Below the pieces are notes generated by a model. It was not told the origin of the DNA, made no database searches, and saw only the letters and a list, made by a program, of their open reading frames with translations. From Lepidostoma basale (Eukaryota; Arthropoda; Insecta; Trichoptera; Lepidostomatidae), in assembly GCA_022606425.2 (NCBI GenBank), contig JAHDVF020001030.1, positions 1,041,001 through 1,105,000 of the forward strand: a stretch of DNA of 64,000 nucleotides. The letters are read 5' to 3'. Made by a program: the position numbers and the translations under genes. This document shows positions 40,688-49,826 of this stretch, piece after piece (within the stretch, counting starts at the first letter, position 1; each line of letters begins with the position of its first letter).

Positions 40688-40999
40688 TTATTATATATAT
40701 TTACACCTGAAGATGGGGGTCTTCTAGTAAACATGTCGTGATATTAAATATTTTTTGTGGATAATAAACAACGTTATTTTTCAATTTCCAAAGTGTATTA
40801 TATATTAATTCTCAAAAAAACTCTGATAATAAACACAGTTTTTACTAGGAGCAAATCCATAGTTGCTTATTGCAATATTTTACAGATTAATCATATTTTA
40901 TAATATTACGAGTATATTGTATGATTTTGGACATTTTGACGAAACTTTGTACATATGCATATTTAAAGAAATATAGAAACTAATCAAAATAATAAAATA
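40688..40999. other. No feature seen
   Basis: AT-rich host or unknown DNA beside the Helitron 5' end. Confidence 0.4.
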
Positions 41000-41230
41000 C
41001 AACAATTGCCAAACCTTCGCGCCGTTTTCAAGAAGAGGTAAGCAGAGAAAATGAACCACCAAACTAATCCTGACATACCTCTCTAGATTTCTCCACATTT
41101 ATACGTAAAGTCTTAAGCGCTCGTCGATTTTACCAATTTTTCATATTGCTGAACATTAGAATTTGATTATTATGGTCATGCTTTTTTTATCTTCCACGAC
41201 TCCGTACTCCAGTCATATCATTAACGTTTA
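41000..41230 (-). mobile_element. RTE-1b fragment, very diverged
   Basis: CCTTCGCGCCGTTTTCAAGA, GAGAAAATGAACCACCAAAC and CACTTATACG-type blocks follow the RTE-1b 3' region but with many changes and no TTTG tail. An old copy. Confidence 0.5.
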
Positions 41231-41879
41231 CAAAAAATACTTAAAATAAATTCTAATATATAATAACGCGGAAAAGTATTTATTTTCAGATAAATATTAC
41301 TTTTAACGAGGAAAAGTATTTATTTTCAGATAAAAAATACTTCTAACGTGGAAAATGAAATGAAAATTACAATTGACGTAAAACTTATTTGTATTCAGTT
41401 TTAAGTAAACAAAACAAAATAAATACAGTTATTTTCATTTCACGGCATAAAAGCTATGTCCTCAAAGAGCTGTTTATTTTCAGTGTTTTACATATGTAAT
41501 ATTATTATGTTTACGTCATAATACACGTTTTTTCATAAATGCTTTCATCATCATCATCAGCCTGTATCCTTACACTCCTCGTCGTAGACTTCTTCTATCT
41601 GCTTCCATGTCTGTCGATCCTGGGCAACACGCATCCATGTCGTACCGGCGGTCTCTTTTATCTCTCCATCTAAGTTGAGAACGTCCTTGGTTTCGAATCG
41701 CAGTTCTAAGATATTAACATTTTATTCCCATAAATTGATTGGAATATTTGAATAACAGACAGTTTATAATGCTTGATGTATAGTGCTTGGAGAAGAGAAC
41801 TTATATAGCAGGTGAGTGAATTTGTGTATTAAGGAAGCATGTTCACAGCGGATAGCCGAACGAATAATGACGTCAAAAG
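41231..41879 (-). mobile_element. RTE-3 tail at 41,556-41,705; otherwise unassigned
   Basis: TTTCATCATCATCATCAGCC, TGTCTGTCGATCCTGGGCAA and CTCTCCATCTAAGTTGAGAA match the RTE-3 tail at 36.6 kb. 41,231-41,555 has short repeats (GGAAAAGTATTTATTTTCAG twice) but no gene; 41,706-41,879 shows nothing. Confidence 0.5.
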
Positions 41880-42267
41880 AAGGGTTAGTGCGGGGCAGAA
41901 AAAGGATGAGAGTATAATAAATGCGGTAGAGATGAGGTCCTTAAGACGTATGTGTGGTAGAACGATATACGACAGAATCTCAAATGCTAATATAAGAAAG
42001 GAATGTAGAGCGGAAGAAGGTATTATGAACAAAATTATGAAAAGATCGCTGCTTTGGTTCGGATATACAGAACGCATGGATGGAAAAATAATGGTTAAGA
42101 AAGCATATTATACGTTAGTGATGTAAATGGAGTACCGAGTCAATTTAAACCGAGAAACATATGGCATGACCAATTTAATCAAATTTAAAAGGTTGATCAT
42201 GTTTGAATAAAATCAAATTTAAAAGGTTGATCATGTTTGAATAAAATCAAATTTAAAAGGTTGATCA
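41880..42267 (+). mobile_element. RTE-1b fragment ending in a 34-bp tandem repeat
   Basis: The frame 41,839-42,126 encodes INAVEMRSLRRMCGRTIYDR, ISNANIRKECRAEEGIMNKI, MKRSLLWFGYTERMDGKIM. It then breaks up. At 42,178-42,267 ATCAAATTTAAAAGGTTGAT plus CATGTTTGAATAAA is repeated 2.6 times (34-bp period), made from the 'QINQILKVGHV' codons. Confidence 0.7.
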
Positions 42268-42420
42268 TTCCTATTGGGCATGCTGGGGACCAATGGTGAA
42301 CAGATAAGGAGGGATGGGTGCACACTTACCCATTTCTTCAGACTTATCAGGGGATTCGTTGAGAATTCCGTCATCTTGGAGGCTATCCATCTTTATGTTC
42401 CGGATGTTTATCGTCGACCA
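42268..42420 (+). mobile_element. Jockey-F, left part (split by BEL/Pao)
   Basis: GGGCATGCTGGGGACCAATG, CACACTTACCCATTTCTTCA, CTATCCATCTTTATGTTCCG and GATGTTTATCGTCGACC follow the Jockey-F coding order up to 'YVPDxYxR'. The sequence stops at the BEL/Pao LTR and resumes at 47,803. Confidence 0.7.
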
Positions 42421-42481
42421 TGTTAAAAATGAATACTAATACCATGTTAAAAATGAATACTCGCACTCGTGAATGTACTCG

Positions 42482-42487
42482 TTTATT
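42482..42487 (-). terminator. Putative polyadenylation signal in the LTR
   Basis: The minus strand reads AATAAA (CCCCAATAAACGAG), about 37 nt before the LTR end, in the place expected for R/U5. Confidence 0.45.
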
Positions 42488-42594
42488 GGGGTGAACAAAT
42501 ATATAAGTGTTAAGTAAAAAGTAATAAGTACAAAGTAAGCAATAAGTACAACTCGTTAGAACTACACGTTATGACAACTCGATAAAAACTGCTC

Positions 42595-42606
42595 TCTTAT
42601 ATACAT
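42595..42606 (-). promoter_or_regulatory. Putative TATA box in the LTR
   Basis: The minus strand reads ATGTATATAAGA. Its place in the LTR, about 110 bp before the AATAAA, fits a U3 promoter with transcription starting near 42,570. Prediction from position only. Confidence 0.45.
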
Positions 42607-42970
42607 AACTCTACTACAAGTTAATACAACAATACTTCTCGATAAAACTACACGTTAATACAACAATACTCTTTTTTTTTAATTAATATTGCGCTGCAGT
42701 TCATGAGTAGGTACGTTGTGACACATACTAGCGCCATCTATGATAAACCTTAGTAAATAGTCCTGCTCTACGTTTTACACATTCCACCCACCAAGGACTT
42801 GTCCTTCAAACTCGTAATTAAAGGTTCTCTATTTACTTATCTAATACTACCACCGTAAATTGCATATAATTGTACAATAATATTTTAACTAGCTAACTTA
42901 AATACAATTTATTTTATTTATTTATTTATTTTTTTTTATTTTACCACCCACCGTGACAATGTGTGTGTAA

Positions 42971-45900
42971 TCATACTGACTTAGTCAGTACACAAAGCTT
43001 ATTAACAGGACGTTTAAAATAACCTCCCTTGAATTTTACAGTTACGACCCTCGTCACATTATCAGGTCCCGGGTGTTTCTCAATTATTTTCCCTAAGAGC
43101 CATTTGGCCGGTGGAATGTTATCGTCTTTTACAATAACTATATCACCTACCTCAACTTCAGGTTTCTTAGTACACCATTTATTTCTCTGATTTAAATTGG
43201 TTAGATACTCTTTCGACCATCGTTTCCAAAAGGAATTTAACATTTTTTGCAACATTTTCCATCTATCTAAAACATTTACATTGTGATCTGACTGGTCAAC
43301 GTCACTTATGTTTATTAATGGTTCCCCTACCAAAAAATGACCAGGTGTCAAGGGGAGAGGATCGTCTGGAGTATCGCTTAAAATGGTCAATGGTCGCGAA
43401 TTTAAGCACGCCTCGATTTGTGCCAACAAAGTAGAAATCTCTTCAAAGGTTAAAATATTATCGCCTATGACTCGTTTTAAATGAGCTTTCACAGAGCGAA
43501 CACCCGCCTCCCAAAGTCCACCAAAATTTGGGGCTCTTGGAGGGATGAAATGCCATTTTGTTGATTCCAAACTTAATATCTCGGCTATTTCATTAGGTAG
43601 CTCAGATTTGGCGCTGTTGAACATGTCCCTTAACATAACATCGGCTCCGATAAAATTTGTACCGTTGTCACTGAAGAGATCTTGACAGTGACCTCTTCGT
43701 GAAACGAATTGCCTAAATGCAGCAATAAAACCCTTGGTAGTTAAATCGCTCACCGCTTCGAGATGAATCGCGCGAGTCGCCATGCACACAAACAAACATA
43801 TATATCCCTTATAAGATTTAGCTCCTCGCCCTGGTGAAAATCTAATGTTAATAGGACCTGCGTAGTCCACTCCTGCGGTCTTGAATGGTCGTCTTGGTTT
43901 AACTCTGGCCTCTGGTAACTGACCCATCAATTGGTTGCTTGCTGCCTTTGAATATCTCAAACATTGTGTACAATTCCTATAATATGTTTTAACCATCTCT
44001 CGTGCTCTCAATATCCAGAACTTGGATCTCAAAAAATTCATCATGACTTGAGGTCCCCCGTGTAACGTCTTCTTATGGGCATCTGCAATTATTAGTCTAC
44101 TCAGATGATTCTTAGCGGGCAAAATAATTGGGTGCTTTTGACCATAGTCCACATTAGCCAAATTTATGCGTCCACCAACTCTCAAAATGTCATTTTCGTC
44201 TAAAAACGGATGAAAAGTATATAAGGCGCTCTGTTTTGCAACATAACCCTTTACTTTTAGTGAAATAATTTCTTCAGTAAACTCGACATCTTGCACTTGT
44301 TTAATGCATATTTGCAAAGTTTGGTTCATCTCCTCCGTTGAAACGAACTTTGAAAATGCTGTCCTCTCATTTCTCGACAACTTTAGTGTTAATACCTTAG
44401 CAGTGATCACTACCGGTGCAATCCAACCAATAGGATCATATAGCCTGGCAATGTCTGAAAGTACCTTTCGTTTAGTAATAGGTTGTTCGGGATCGCTTAG
44501 ATTAACTCTGTACTCAAAATTATCTGTCAGTCTATTCCAACAAATCCCTAAAACCTTCATCATATTGTCACTTTTTATTGTCATCATTTGCTCATTACTT
44601 AATTTTTCTTTCTCGATGTGGTTCAAAAAGTTGTTATTATTGCTGCTCCATTTCTGTAATTGAAATCCACCATGATTCATTAGTTTACTCATTGACTCGT
44701 AAATTTGTAAGGCTTCAATCTCAGTTTCGCAACCTGTCATGAGATCATCCACATAGAAATCAAGTTTTGTTATCTGTGCTGCTAATGGAAACTGATCTTT
44801 CTCTAGTTCTGCTAACGTCTGCAGTGTCTTCACGGCAAGATATGGTGCGCAAGCTGTGCCAAATGTTAACGTCAACAGTTTATAATGTTGGATTGGCATA
44901 TCAGGTCTAGGTCTCCACACAATCCTCTGGAAATCAGCGTCATTCTCATTCACATGTACTTGTCTGTACATTTTCACAAGATCTGCAACAATGCATATAG
45001 GATTTCTTCGCCATCTAAGTAAGAGATGACGTAAGTCCTGCTGAAGTTCAGGTCCAATATGAAGGTCGTCGTTTAGTGACACATTATTTGATCCCTTACT
45101 CGAGGCATTAAACACTACGCGAACCTTCGTCGTATCTTTATCCTCGCGTACGACAGCATGATGAGGCAAGTACACTGCCTTAGGGTTGTTAATCTCGTAA
45201 CTGTGAACTGGTCTCATGTGATTTAAAGTAATGTATTCCTCCAAAACCTTATTATACTCGTTTAAAAGTATCGGAGTTTTACTCCGTCTTCTCTCTGATG
45301 CAAGTAGTTTCCTTTCAGCTATGTCGCATGACTTTCCATACTGACATTGCGGATCGGCTGTTTTAAACGATAACCTTACAACAAATCTCCCGTCTTCACG
45401 TCTTATTGTAGTTTTATCATAAAACTCTTCACAAAGTTGCTCTTCTCTAGTTATTTTTTTCTCAATACTGTTAGGCTCGTTCTCAATTTCCCAAAATGTT
45501 TTTAATATCTCGTCTTCGTTTATTTTCACGTGTAAGGTTTTAATGTTTTCAGTACTTAGTTCTTGTGATACTCTTCCAGATAAAATCCACCCGAATAAAG
45601 TGTTTTGTGCTATTAGGTTTCCGTATTGACTCTTCTTAATCCCATCTAGCAATATTTCTCCATATACGTCAGCTCCGAGTAATAAATCAACCTTACCTGG
45701 TGAGGTGAATCCTGGATCTGCAAGAGGTAAATTGGTCAGCTCCAGCCAATCGGGGATCGGTACTTCGCGTGAGGGTAAAACCGAAGTAAGTGATTTTAGT
45801 ACATATGCATTAACTCGTATTATTTTTCTAGGCTCGATACGCGATTCGACTTTGAGACTAACTACGTGTTTGACCACCATTTGACCATCTCCCAAACCTG

Positions 45901-47449
45901 ACACCTTACCATTTACATTTGTTCGTTTCAGACCTAACAATTGCACAGTATCTTCAGAAACAAAGGAGGCTTGCGAGCCTTGATCAAGTAAAGCCCTAAT
46001 TACAAAATAAGAACCGTTTTTACAACATGTTTTAACAACAGCAGTCGCTAATAGTACATTACTCGTATTAGTTTTTAAATCTCCTCTCGAAAAATTTGCT
46101 ACTACAGTTGCGTCGTTTATTTGGTTAGTTGTTTCACTCTTAGGTTGTTGTGCTTCTCCTCTGGAACCCTCATTTTGCCTCAAGTTATTATATGCTTGTT
46201 TATCTTCGTCCTCGAAATGCAGCAACGTGTGATGTTTCTTACCGCATTTACGGCAAGATGTAGTTTGACGACACTTATACACTGGATGCGTTGGTGCAAG
46301 ACAATTAAAACAAAGTTTCTTGGCTTGTACTATATTTTGCCTCTCAAATGCTGGCTGCTTCTTGAATTGATTACAATAGTATATGTAATGTGGCCCGTCA
46401 CACATCGCACATAGCTGTTCAGACGAACTTGGCTTCACATTCACAGCGGAATGAAACACTCTAGCTTTCACTATTTGATTTGGATTTTTATTTTGCATGT
46501 TTGTTTTAGCAGTCGCAGGGTTTTTACTTGTATCTACCATTTCCAAACTTCGAAATCTTGTTTCCATAAACTTCTCCAATTGTGACCATTCTGGTAGGTC
46601 CTGTTCCACAGTACTCACATGATTCTCCCATTGTCTATGTGACTCAGTGTCTAATTTTGACACAACCAAGAATATTATTATCGCGTCCCATTCTTTCGTG
46701 TTAATTTCAAGATTATATAATGCCTTTAGACATGATGTTGTTGTATCTAAAAGTTGTCTTATAGAGCTTGCAGACTCGTGTTGTAGACTTTTTTGAGCAA
46801 ATAAAGTCTTCAGAATGGCATTGCAATTGTACCTTTTATTGTTATAACGTTTGGTTAATAGATCCCATGCTTCTTGATAATTTGCTGAGGTAGTCGGAAA
46901 TTTTCTCAACAGCAGTTCAGGCTCTCCAGATAAGCTCGTTTTTAAATAATGTAGTTTCTGTACTGGCGAAAGTGAGCTGTTTTCATGGATTAATGAAACA
47001 AACATGTCGTAAAAGGATTGCCACTCGGTATATTTCCCTGCAAAAACGGGAAGTTTAATTTGCGGCAAGTGAGCCTCAGAAGTACTTTCCTTAGTCTTGG
47101 GCACTGTCGTATTATTTGCCTTAGTAGTACTTGGGTTGTTCATAGTGAGGTAATCCTTAAGAAGGGTTTTGTAAGTGATAACACCTTCTTGAAACGTATC
47201 CTGCACATCATCAGTGAAATATGGTAATGTTGCCTTCTGCTCTTTTGTAATCGATGCGACAATTTTAAAATGATTTTTGTTAAACGCTTCTTCTAATTTA
47301 TCCAACGTTTCCATTCTAGCTGTTAAATAACTAGATTTTGCTCGAGTCTCATAACTTGCTTTTTTAAGATTCCGCTCAGCCTTTTTCAATTGTTCAAGAA
47401 TCTCCATTTGACCTTCAATTAAATTTTCCATTTTGATTTTCAAGTACAC
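42971..47449 (-). CDS. BEL/Pao gag-pol polyprotein lacking RNase H
   Basis: One open frame of 1,492 codons. Gag: an N-terminal region with a coiled-coil-like lysine/glutamate-rich start, the conserved LPVFAGKYTEWQSFYDMF block at about 135-155, then three Cys/His clusters (CAMCDGPHYIYYC at about 345-360; CFNCLAPTHPVYKC at about 377; CRKCGKKHHTLLH at about 397). Aspartic protease: ALLDQGSQASFVSE at about 485. Reverse transcriptase: VRVVFNASSKGSNNVSLND, then the catalytic FYVDDLMTG at about 897-905. Integrase: HH/CC zinc motif (HGGPQ ... CTQC, about 1130-1163) and DDE core (VDYAGP at about 1197, FSDNGTNFIGA at about 1257, WEAGVRSVKAH at about 1316). Between GWIAPVVITAKVL (about 1010-1022) and the integrase only about 100 residues remain, where relatives have a few hundred including RNase H with its DAS-type motif; none is seen. 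BEL/Pao polyproteins replicate and integrate the element's RNA; without RNase H this copy should not do so alone. The ATG at 47,449 is the first in the frame; MEN 6 codons later is an alternative. Confidence 0.9.
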   Translation of the reverse strand: MYLKIKMENLIEGQMEILEQLKKAERNLKKASYETRAKSSYLTARMETLDKLEEAFNKNHFKIVASITKEQKATLPYFTDDVQDTFQEGVITYKTLLKDYLTMNNPSTTKANNTTVPKTKESTSEAHLPQIKLPVFAGKYTEWQSFYDMFVSLIHENSSLSPVQKLHYLKTSLSGEPELLLRKFPTTSANYQEAWDLLTKRYNNKRYNCNAILKTLFAQKSLQHESASSIRQLLDTTTSCLKALYNLEINTKEWDAIIIFLVVSKLDTESHRQWENHVSTVEQDLPEWSQLEKFMETRFRSLEMVDTSKNPATAKTNMQNKNPNQIVKARVFHSAVNVKPSSSEQLCAMCDGPHYIYYCNQFKKQPAFERQNIVQAKKLCFNCLAPTHPVYKCRQTTSCRKCGKKHHTLLHFEDEDKQAYNNLRQNEGSRGEAQQPKSETTNQINDATVVANFSRGDLKTNTSNVLLATAVVKTCCKNGSYFVIRALLDQGSQASFVSEDTVQLLGLKRTNVNGKVSGLGDGQMVVKHVVSLKVESRIEPRKIIRVNAYVLKSLTSVLPSREVPIPDWLELTNLPLADPGFTSPGKVDLLLGADVYGEILLDGIKKSQYGNLIAQNTLFGWILSGRVSQELSTENIKTLHVKINEDEILKTFWEIENEPNSIEKKITREEQLCEEFYDKTTIRREDGRFVVRLSFKTADPQCQYGKSCDIAERKLLASERRRSKTPILLNEYNKVLEEYITLNHMRPVHSYEINNPKAVYLPHHAVVREDKDTTKVRVVFNASSKGSNNVSLNDDLHIGPELQQDLRHLLLRWRRNPICIVADLVKMYRQVHVNENDADFQRIVWRPRPDMPIQHYKLLTLTFGTACAPYLAVKTLQTLAELEKDQFPLAAQITKLDFYVDDLMTGCETEIEALQIYESMSKLMNHGGFQLQKWSSNNNNFLNHIEKEKLSNEQMMTIKSDNMMKVLGICWNRLTDNFEYRVNLSDPEQPITKRKVLSDIARLYDPIGWIAPVVITAKVLTLKLSRNERTAFSKFVSTEEMNQTLQICIKQVQDVEFTEEIISLKVKGYVAKQSALYTFHPFLDENDILRVGGRINLANVDYGQKHPIILPAKNHLSRLIIADAHKKTLHGGPQVMMNFLRSKFWILRAREMVKTYYRNCTQCLRYSKAASNQLMGQLPEARVKPRRPFKTAGVDYAGPINIRFSPGRGAKSYKGYICLFVCMATRAIHLEAVSDLTTKGFIAAFRQFVSRRGHCQDLFSDNGTNFIGADVMLRDMFNSAKSELPNEIAEILSLESTKWHFIPPRAPNFGGLWEAGVRSVKAHLKRVIGDNILTFEEISTLLAQIEACLNSRPLTILSDTPDDPLPLTPGHFLVGEPLINISDVDQSDHNVNVLDRWKMLQKMLNSFWKRWSKEYLTNLNQRNKWCTKKPEVEVGDIVIVKDDNIPPAKWLLGKIIEKHPGPDNVTRVVTVKFKGGYFKRPVNKLCVLTKSV

Positions 47450-47748
47450 AAATTTTTATTTTTAAAAGTAAGTTCTAGTTTGTTACTAAATTAATTAAGT
47501 TCTCAAACGTCACCAATATTCAATTAATATAAATTTAAAAAGTTTTGCAAGTCCAATTTGAATCACTTCACAAATTGTAACAAGTATTAAGAGTCCAAAA
47601 AATTGCTAAGTCACGAAATTGTTACAAGTCAATTTTAATTAGAATTTTTTCTCAGTATATTTTCTCAGAATAGTTCACTTTTACTTACAATTTACAAGTC
47701 CAATGTTTTTGTCACTGGTTCACAACACTTATTTCTGTCTCACTTGTT

Positions 47749-47765
47749 CCCTGGTTTCGGCACCA
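47749..47765 (-). promoter_or_regulatory. Primer-binding site of the BEL/Pao element
   Basis: The minus strand reads TGGTGCCGAAACCAGGG directly after a residual AACA of the lost 5' LTR. TGG at the start matches the CCA end of a tRNA, and 17 nt is the normal length. The tRNA species is not assigned. Confidence 0.7.
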
Positions 47766-47802
47766 TGTTTTTTTTTTTTTTTTGTGGACGTTTAAAAGTC
47801 TG
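47766..47802. other. Broken junction replacing the 5' LTR
   Basis: After the primer-binding site only TG followed by about 16 T residues (47,768-47,783) and GTGGACGTTTAAAAG remain before Jockey-F resumes. An LTR of about 340 bp should lie here. The deletion removed it together with about 55 bp of the Jockey-F target. Confidence 0.7.
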
Positions 47803-48022
47803 GTGATGCCGGTGGGGAGAGCAATCAAACTGCTGAACATGATCGACGTCTTTCATATTCGTGAAAGCACGTTCAGAATACAAACACTCTTGACTTTGGA
47901 GAGTATTATATTCCTGGAATTACATATTTTTTTTTATGTTTTACCTGTTCTTAATAGATGCCTTAAACTATAATTGTTGTTTGTAATATCTTTTGAGAAA
48001 ATAAACTGATTTGATTGATTGA
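47803..48022 (+). mobile_element. Jockey-F, right part (split by BEL/Pao)
   Basis: TCTGGTGATGCCGGTGGGGA, FHIRESTFRIQTLLTLES codons and AATAAACTGATTTGATTGAT (tail, TGAT-expanded) continue the copy begun at 42,268. The 22 missing codons of the centre fall at the insertion site. Confidence 0.75.
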
Positions 48023-48024
48023 TT

Positions 48025-48170
48025 GATGATTGATGAGAAGTCGGAAGGGTCTACGTGTGTGTATGGCTCGTTATATAAATGTGGAGGAAGCTAGAAAGGT
48101 GTGTCAGGATAGAGTAGTGTGGCGGTCCATTTTATCTGCTAACCCCTGAAATGGCTTGATGGTTTTGTTG
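48025..48170 (+). mobile_element. RTE-1b 3' end, short
   Basis: GAGAAGTCGGAAGGGTCTAC, NVEEARKVCQDRVVWRSILS codons and the degraded end CCCTGAAATGGCTTGATGGT with a TTGTTGTTG-like tail. Confidence 0.7.
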
Positions 48171-48344
48171 TTGTTCTTGTTGCAATAATAATTATGATTA
48201 AATTATTTATAAAATAATATTTTACGAGCAATCAACTTGCATGAAAGTATTGTGATGAATTCTAGAAAAGTTTTTCAAGTTAGAAATGCAAAAGAGCCTT
48301 CTCATGACATGTGATAGATTTGCCATTTTATTGTCTCGTAAATT

Positions 48345-48450
48345 CTTCACCAGAAAAAGTGTGAGAATAACACTGCTCTCACCGGGAATCGAATTCGGGA
48401 CCTTCGGTGTGGGAGTTGTTGCTTTTGCCACTCATTCTGCCACGAAAGTT
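48345..48450 (-). repeat. SINE-1 copy
   Basis: Plus strand CACCGGGAATCGAATTCGGG, ACCTTCGGTGTGGGAG, ATTCTGCCACGAAAG is the reverse complement of a SINE-1 head: B box GAATTCGATTCCC-like and A box TGGCAGAATGAGTGG-like. The tail is not identifiable. Confidence 0.6.
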
Positions 48451-48644
48451 TATTTCTTAATTTTTCGTCTTGTCCTGTCAGACCTGAGTGGTGCATATGT
48501 ATTAAAGAATTCACCCCCACCCGAGTGGAATTAGTTAATTGTTGTATAAAGTTCATATGTGTATTTTGATAATATAAAAAGATATTGATTAGATTGATAA
48601 TCCATGGTTTTGGCGGAAACACTTTAATATTTAAAAAAATATTA
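48451..48644. other. Short RTE-like trace, otherwise nothing
   Basis: CGTCTTGTCCTGTCAGACCT, GAGTGGTGCATATG resembles the 3' end of the RTE-3 copy at 12.6 kb (TTTGTCCTGTCACACCTCCG) on minus. The rest is AT-rich. Confidence 0.4.
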
Positions 48645-48770
48645 ACTAATTAAATAAAAGCTTTGTTATAAAAATCACAATTGATTATATTTTGTCGCGA
48701 CAGCTGTTTCGCTTACCTATGTTGGCATCGTCAGGTCGTACAATCAACCAAGGTTTAGTTTTTTTTAATG
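48645..48770 (-). ncRNA. HHR-E hammerhead-ribozyme candidate, single copy
   Basis: On minus: CTGACGA at 48,734-48,728, a stem-II candidate (GC..AC-ATAG-GT..GC), GAAA at 48,710-48,707, the palindrome CAGCTG as stem III, then UC with cleavage predicted between 48,699 and 48,698 (GTC|GCG). The flanks TTGATT and AATCAA can pair as distal stem I with an internal loop. The core bases are all present, while stem II is weak. Not paired with an inverted copy. Confidence 0.5.
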
Positions 48771-49339
48771 ATGTAATTCGTTTATAATGTACTTTACAAG
48801 ATTAAAAATAAAAGATTGAAATAAACCACTTCATTTAAAATTTTTAACCATTCACTACATAGGAATTTCATACTTAAAAGATGAATTTTATTTCTTGATA
48901 TAAACTGAGTATTAACCAAAGAATGCAAAAATGCAAAAGATCAATCCTTTTTTTCTTAGAAATCTCGGAAAAAAATATACATTTTCCCCGTTATCAACGA
49001 AAAACAATTTTTGATATATTCAAAGTCCATAAATATATTATTTGCCATACATGAGTTATGCATACATTGGATCTATAGACAATTTAATATTTGTATATAT
49101 GTAAAGGTCTTTTCGTTTGTGTCTAATATTTACCAAGGCCTCTTTCAAAGTATGTCGCTCTATCCTTCAAAATTTATTATGGATAGATTTCGAGAGTCAT
49201 TTCAAAGGCATCAAAAAACCAGGCTGAATATAAAAGCTTTAAAAAAGAGTCCTAAACAACTAAGGAATAAATACAAATAGAAAATAATCCACTCGTACAA
49301 TCAAAATATAAATATTCGAACATTAAATACTGAAATAAA
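48771..49339. other. No feature seen
   Basis: AT-rich, without a repeat match. An 89-codon frame (49,011-49,280) has no recognised motif. Confidence 0.4.
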
Positions 49340-49582
49340 GCCTATTCAAAAAAGCTTAAATAGCAATGCACAATGGTGTTCTTGTACCGAATCCTACGTC
49401 TGGAAGCGAAGCGTGAAACTGGCAAAAGAAGAATGAAAGTTGAATAAATTCAGTAGATATGAGATCTCTTAGACGAATGTGTGTAAAATCTGTTTATGAT
49501 AGAGTGTCGAATAAAAATATAAGAAGTGAATGCAGTGCGAATGAAAGTGCTTTTAACAAAATAATGAAGTTGTCATTATGTT

Positions 49583-49752
49583 TTTTATTGTTTCTTAAAC
49601 AATTATGTAAAACTCCATATTAAAATATTAATATGTACAAAAAACGATAGTTTTCAAGAAGTTTTATTATAATATTTATGTACAACAACTTTTGCCCTTC
49701 TAAGGACATTTGATAATGGCTTGGAAGGGCGAAACATGTCATACATTAATAA
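49583..49752. repeat. HHR-A unit with 10-bp target duplication
   Basis: TTTCTTAAACAATTATGTAA, AAAACGATAGTTTTCAAGAA, then TTTGATAATGGCTTGGAAGG, GCGAAACATGTCAT: leader plus a right-arm hammerhead-like unit, and a broken left arm (CAACTTTTGCCCTTCTAAGG). TCATTATGTT occurs on both sides (49,573-49,582; 49,753-49,762). The duplication shows that the HHR unit inserted as an element. Confidence 0.7.
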
Positions 49753-49826
49753 TCATTATGTTATTTATAACCAGATGGTTTGGACAAATGGAAAGAATGG
49801 TAAAAAAGCATATATTAACGATGTAA

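Larger units (their letters stand above)
42421..42781 (-). mobile_element. 3' LTR of the BEL/Pao element
   Basis: On minus the LTR starts TGTGTAAAACG at 42,781, after the purine-rich GGTGGGTGGAA, and ends TTCATTTTTAACA at 42,445. The ATTCATTTTTAACATGG ending occurs a second time at 42,421, a 24-bp terminal duplication. The TG...CA ends and a length of about 340 bp suit a BEL/Pao LTR. Internal imperfect repeats of ACTACACGTTA- and ACTCGATAAAA-type blocks occupy 42,548-42,672. Confidence 0.7.

Noticed and set aside
42735..42755. Repeat U related to the BEL/Pao LTR through CATAGATGGCGCTAGT
   Set aside because: The match is only about 16 bp, flanks differ, and no order of blocks is shared. Probably chance or a common short motif.
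44304..47227. Plus-strand frames opposite the BEL/Pao polyprotein (119, 97 and 69 codons)
   Set aside because: They are antisense shadows of a clearly coding minus frame and have no motif.
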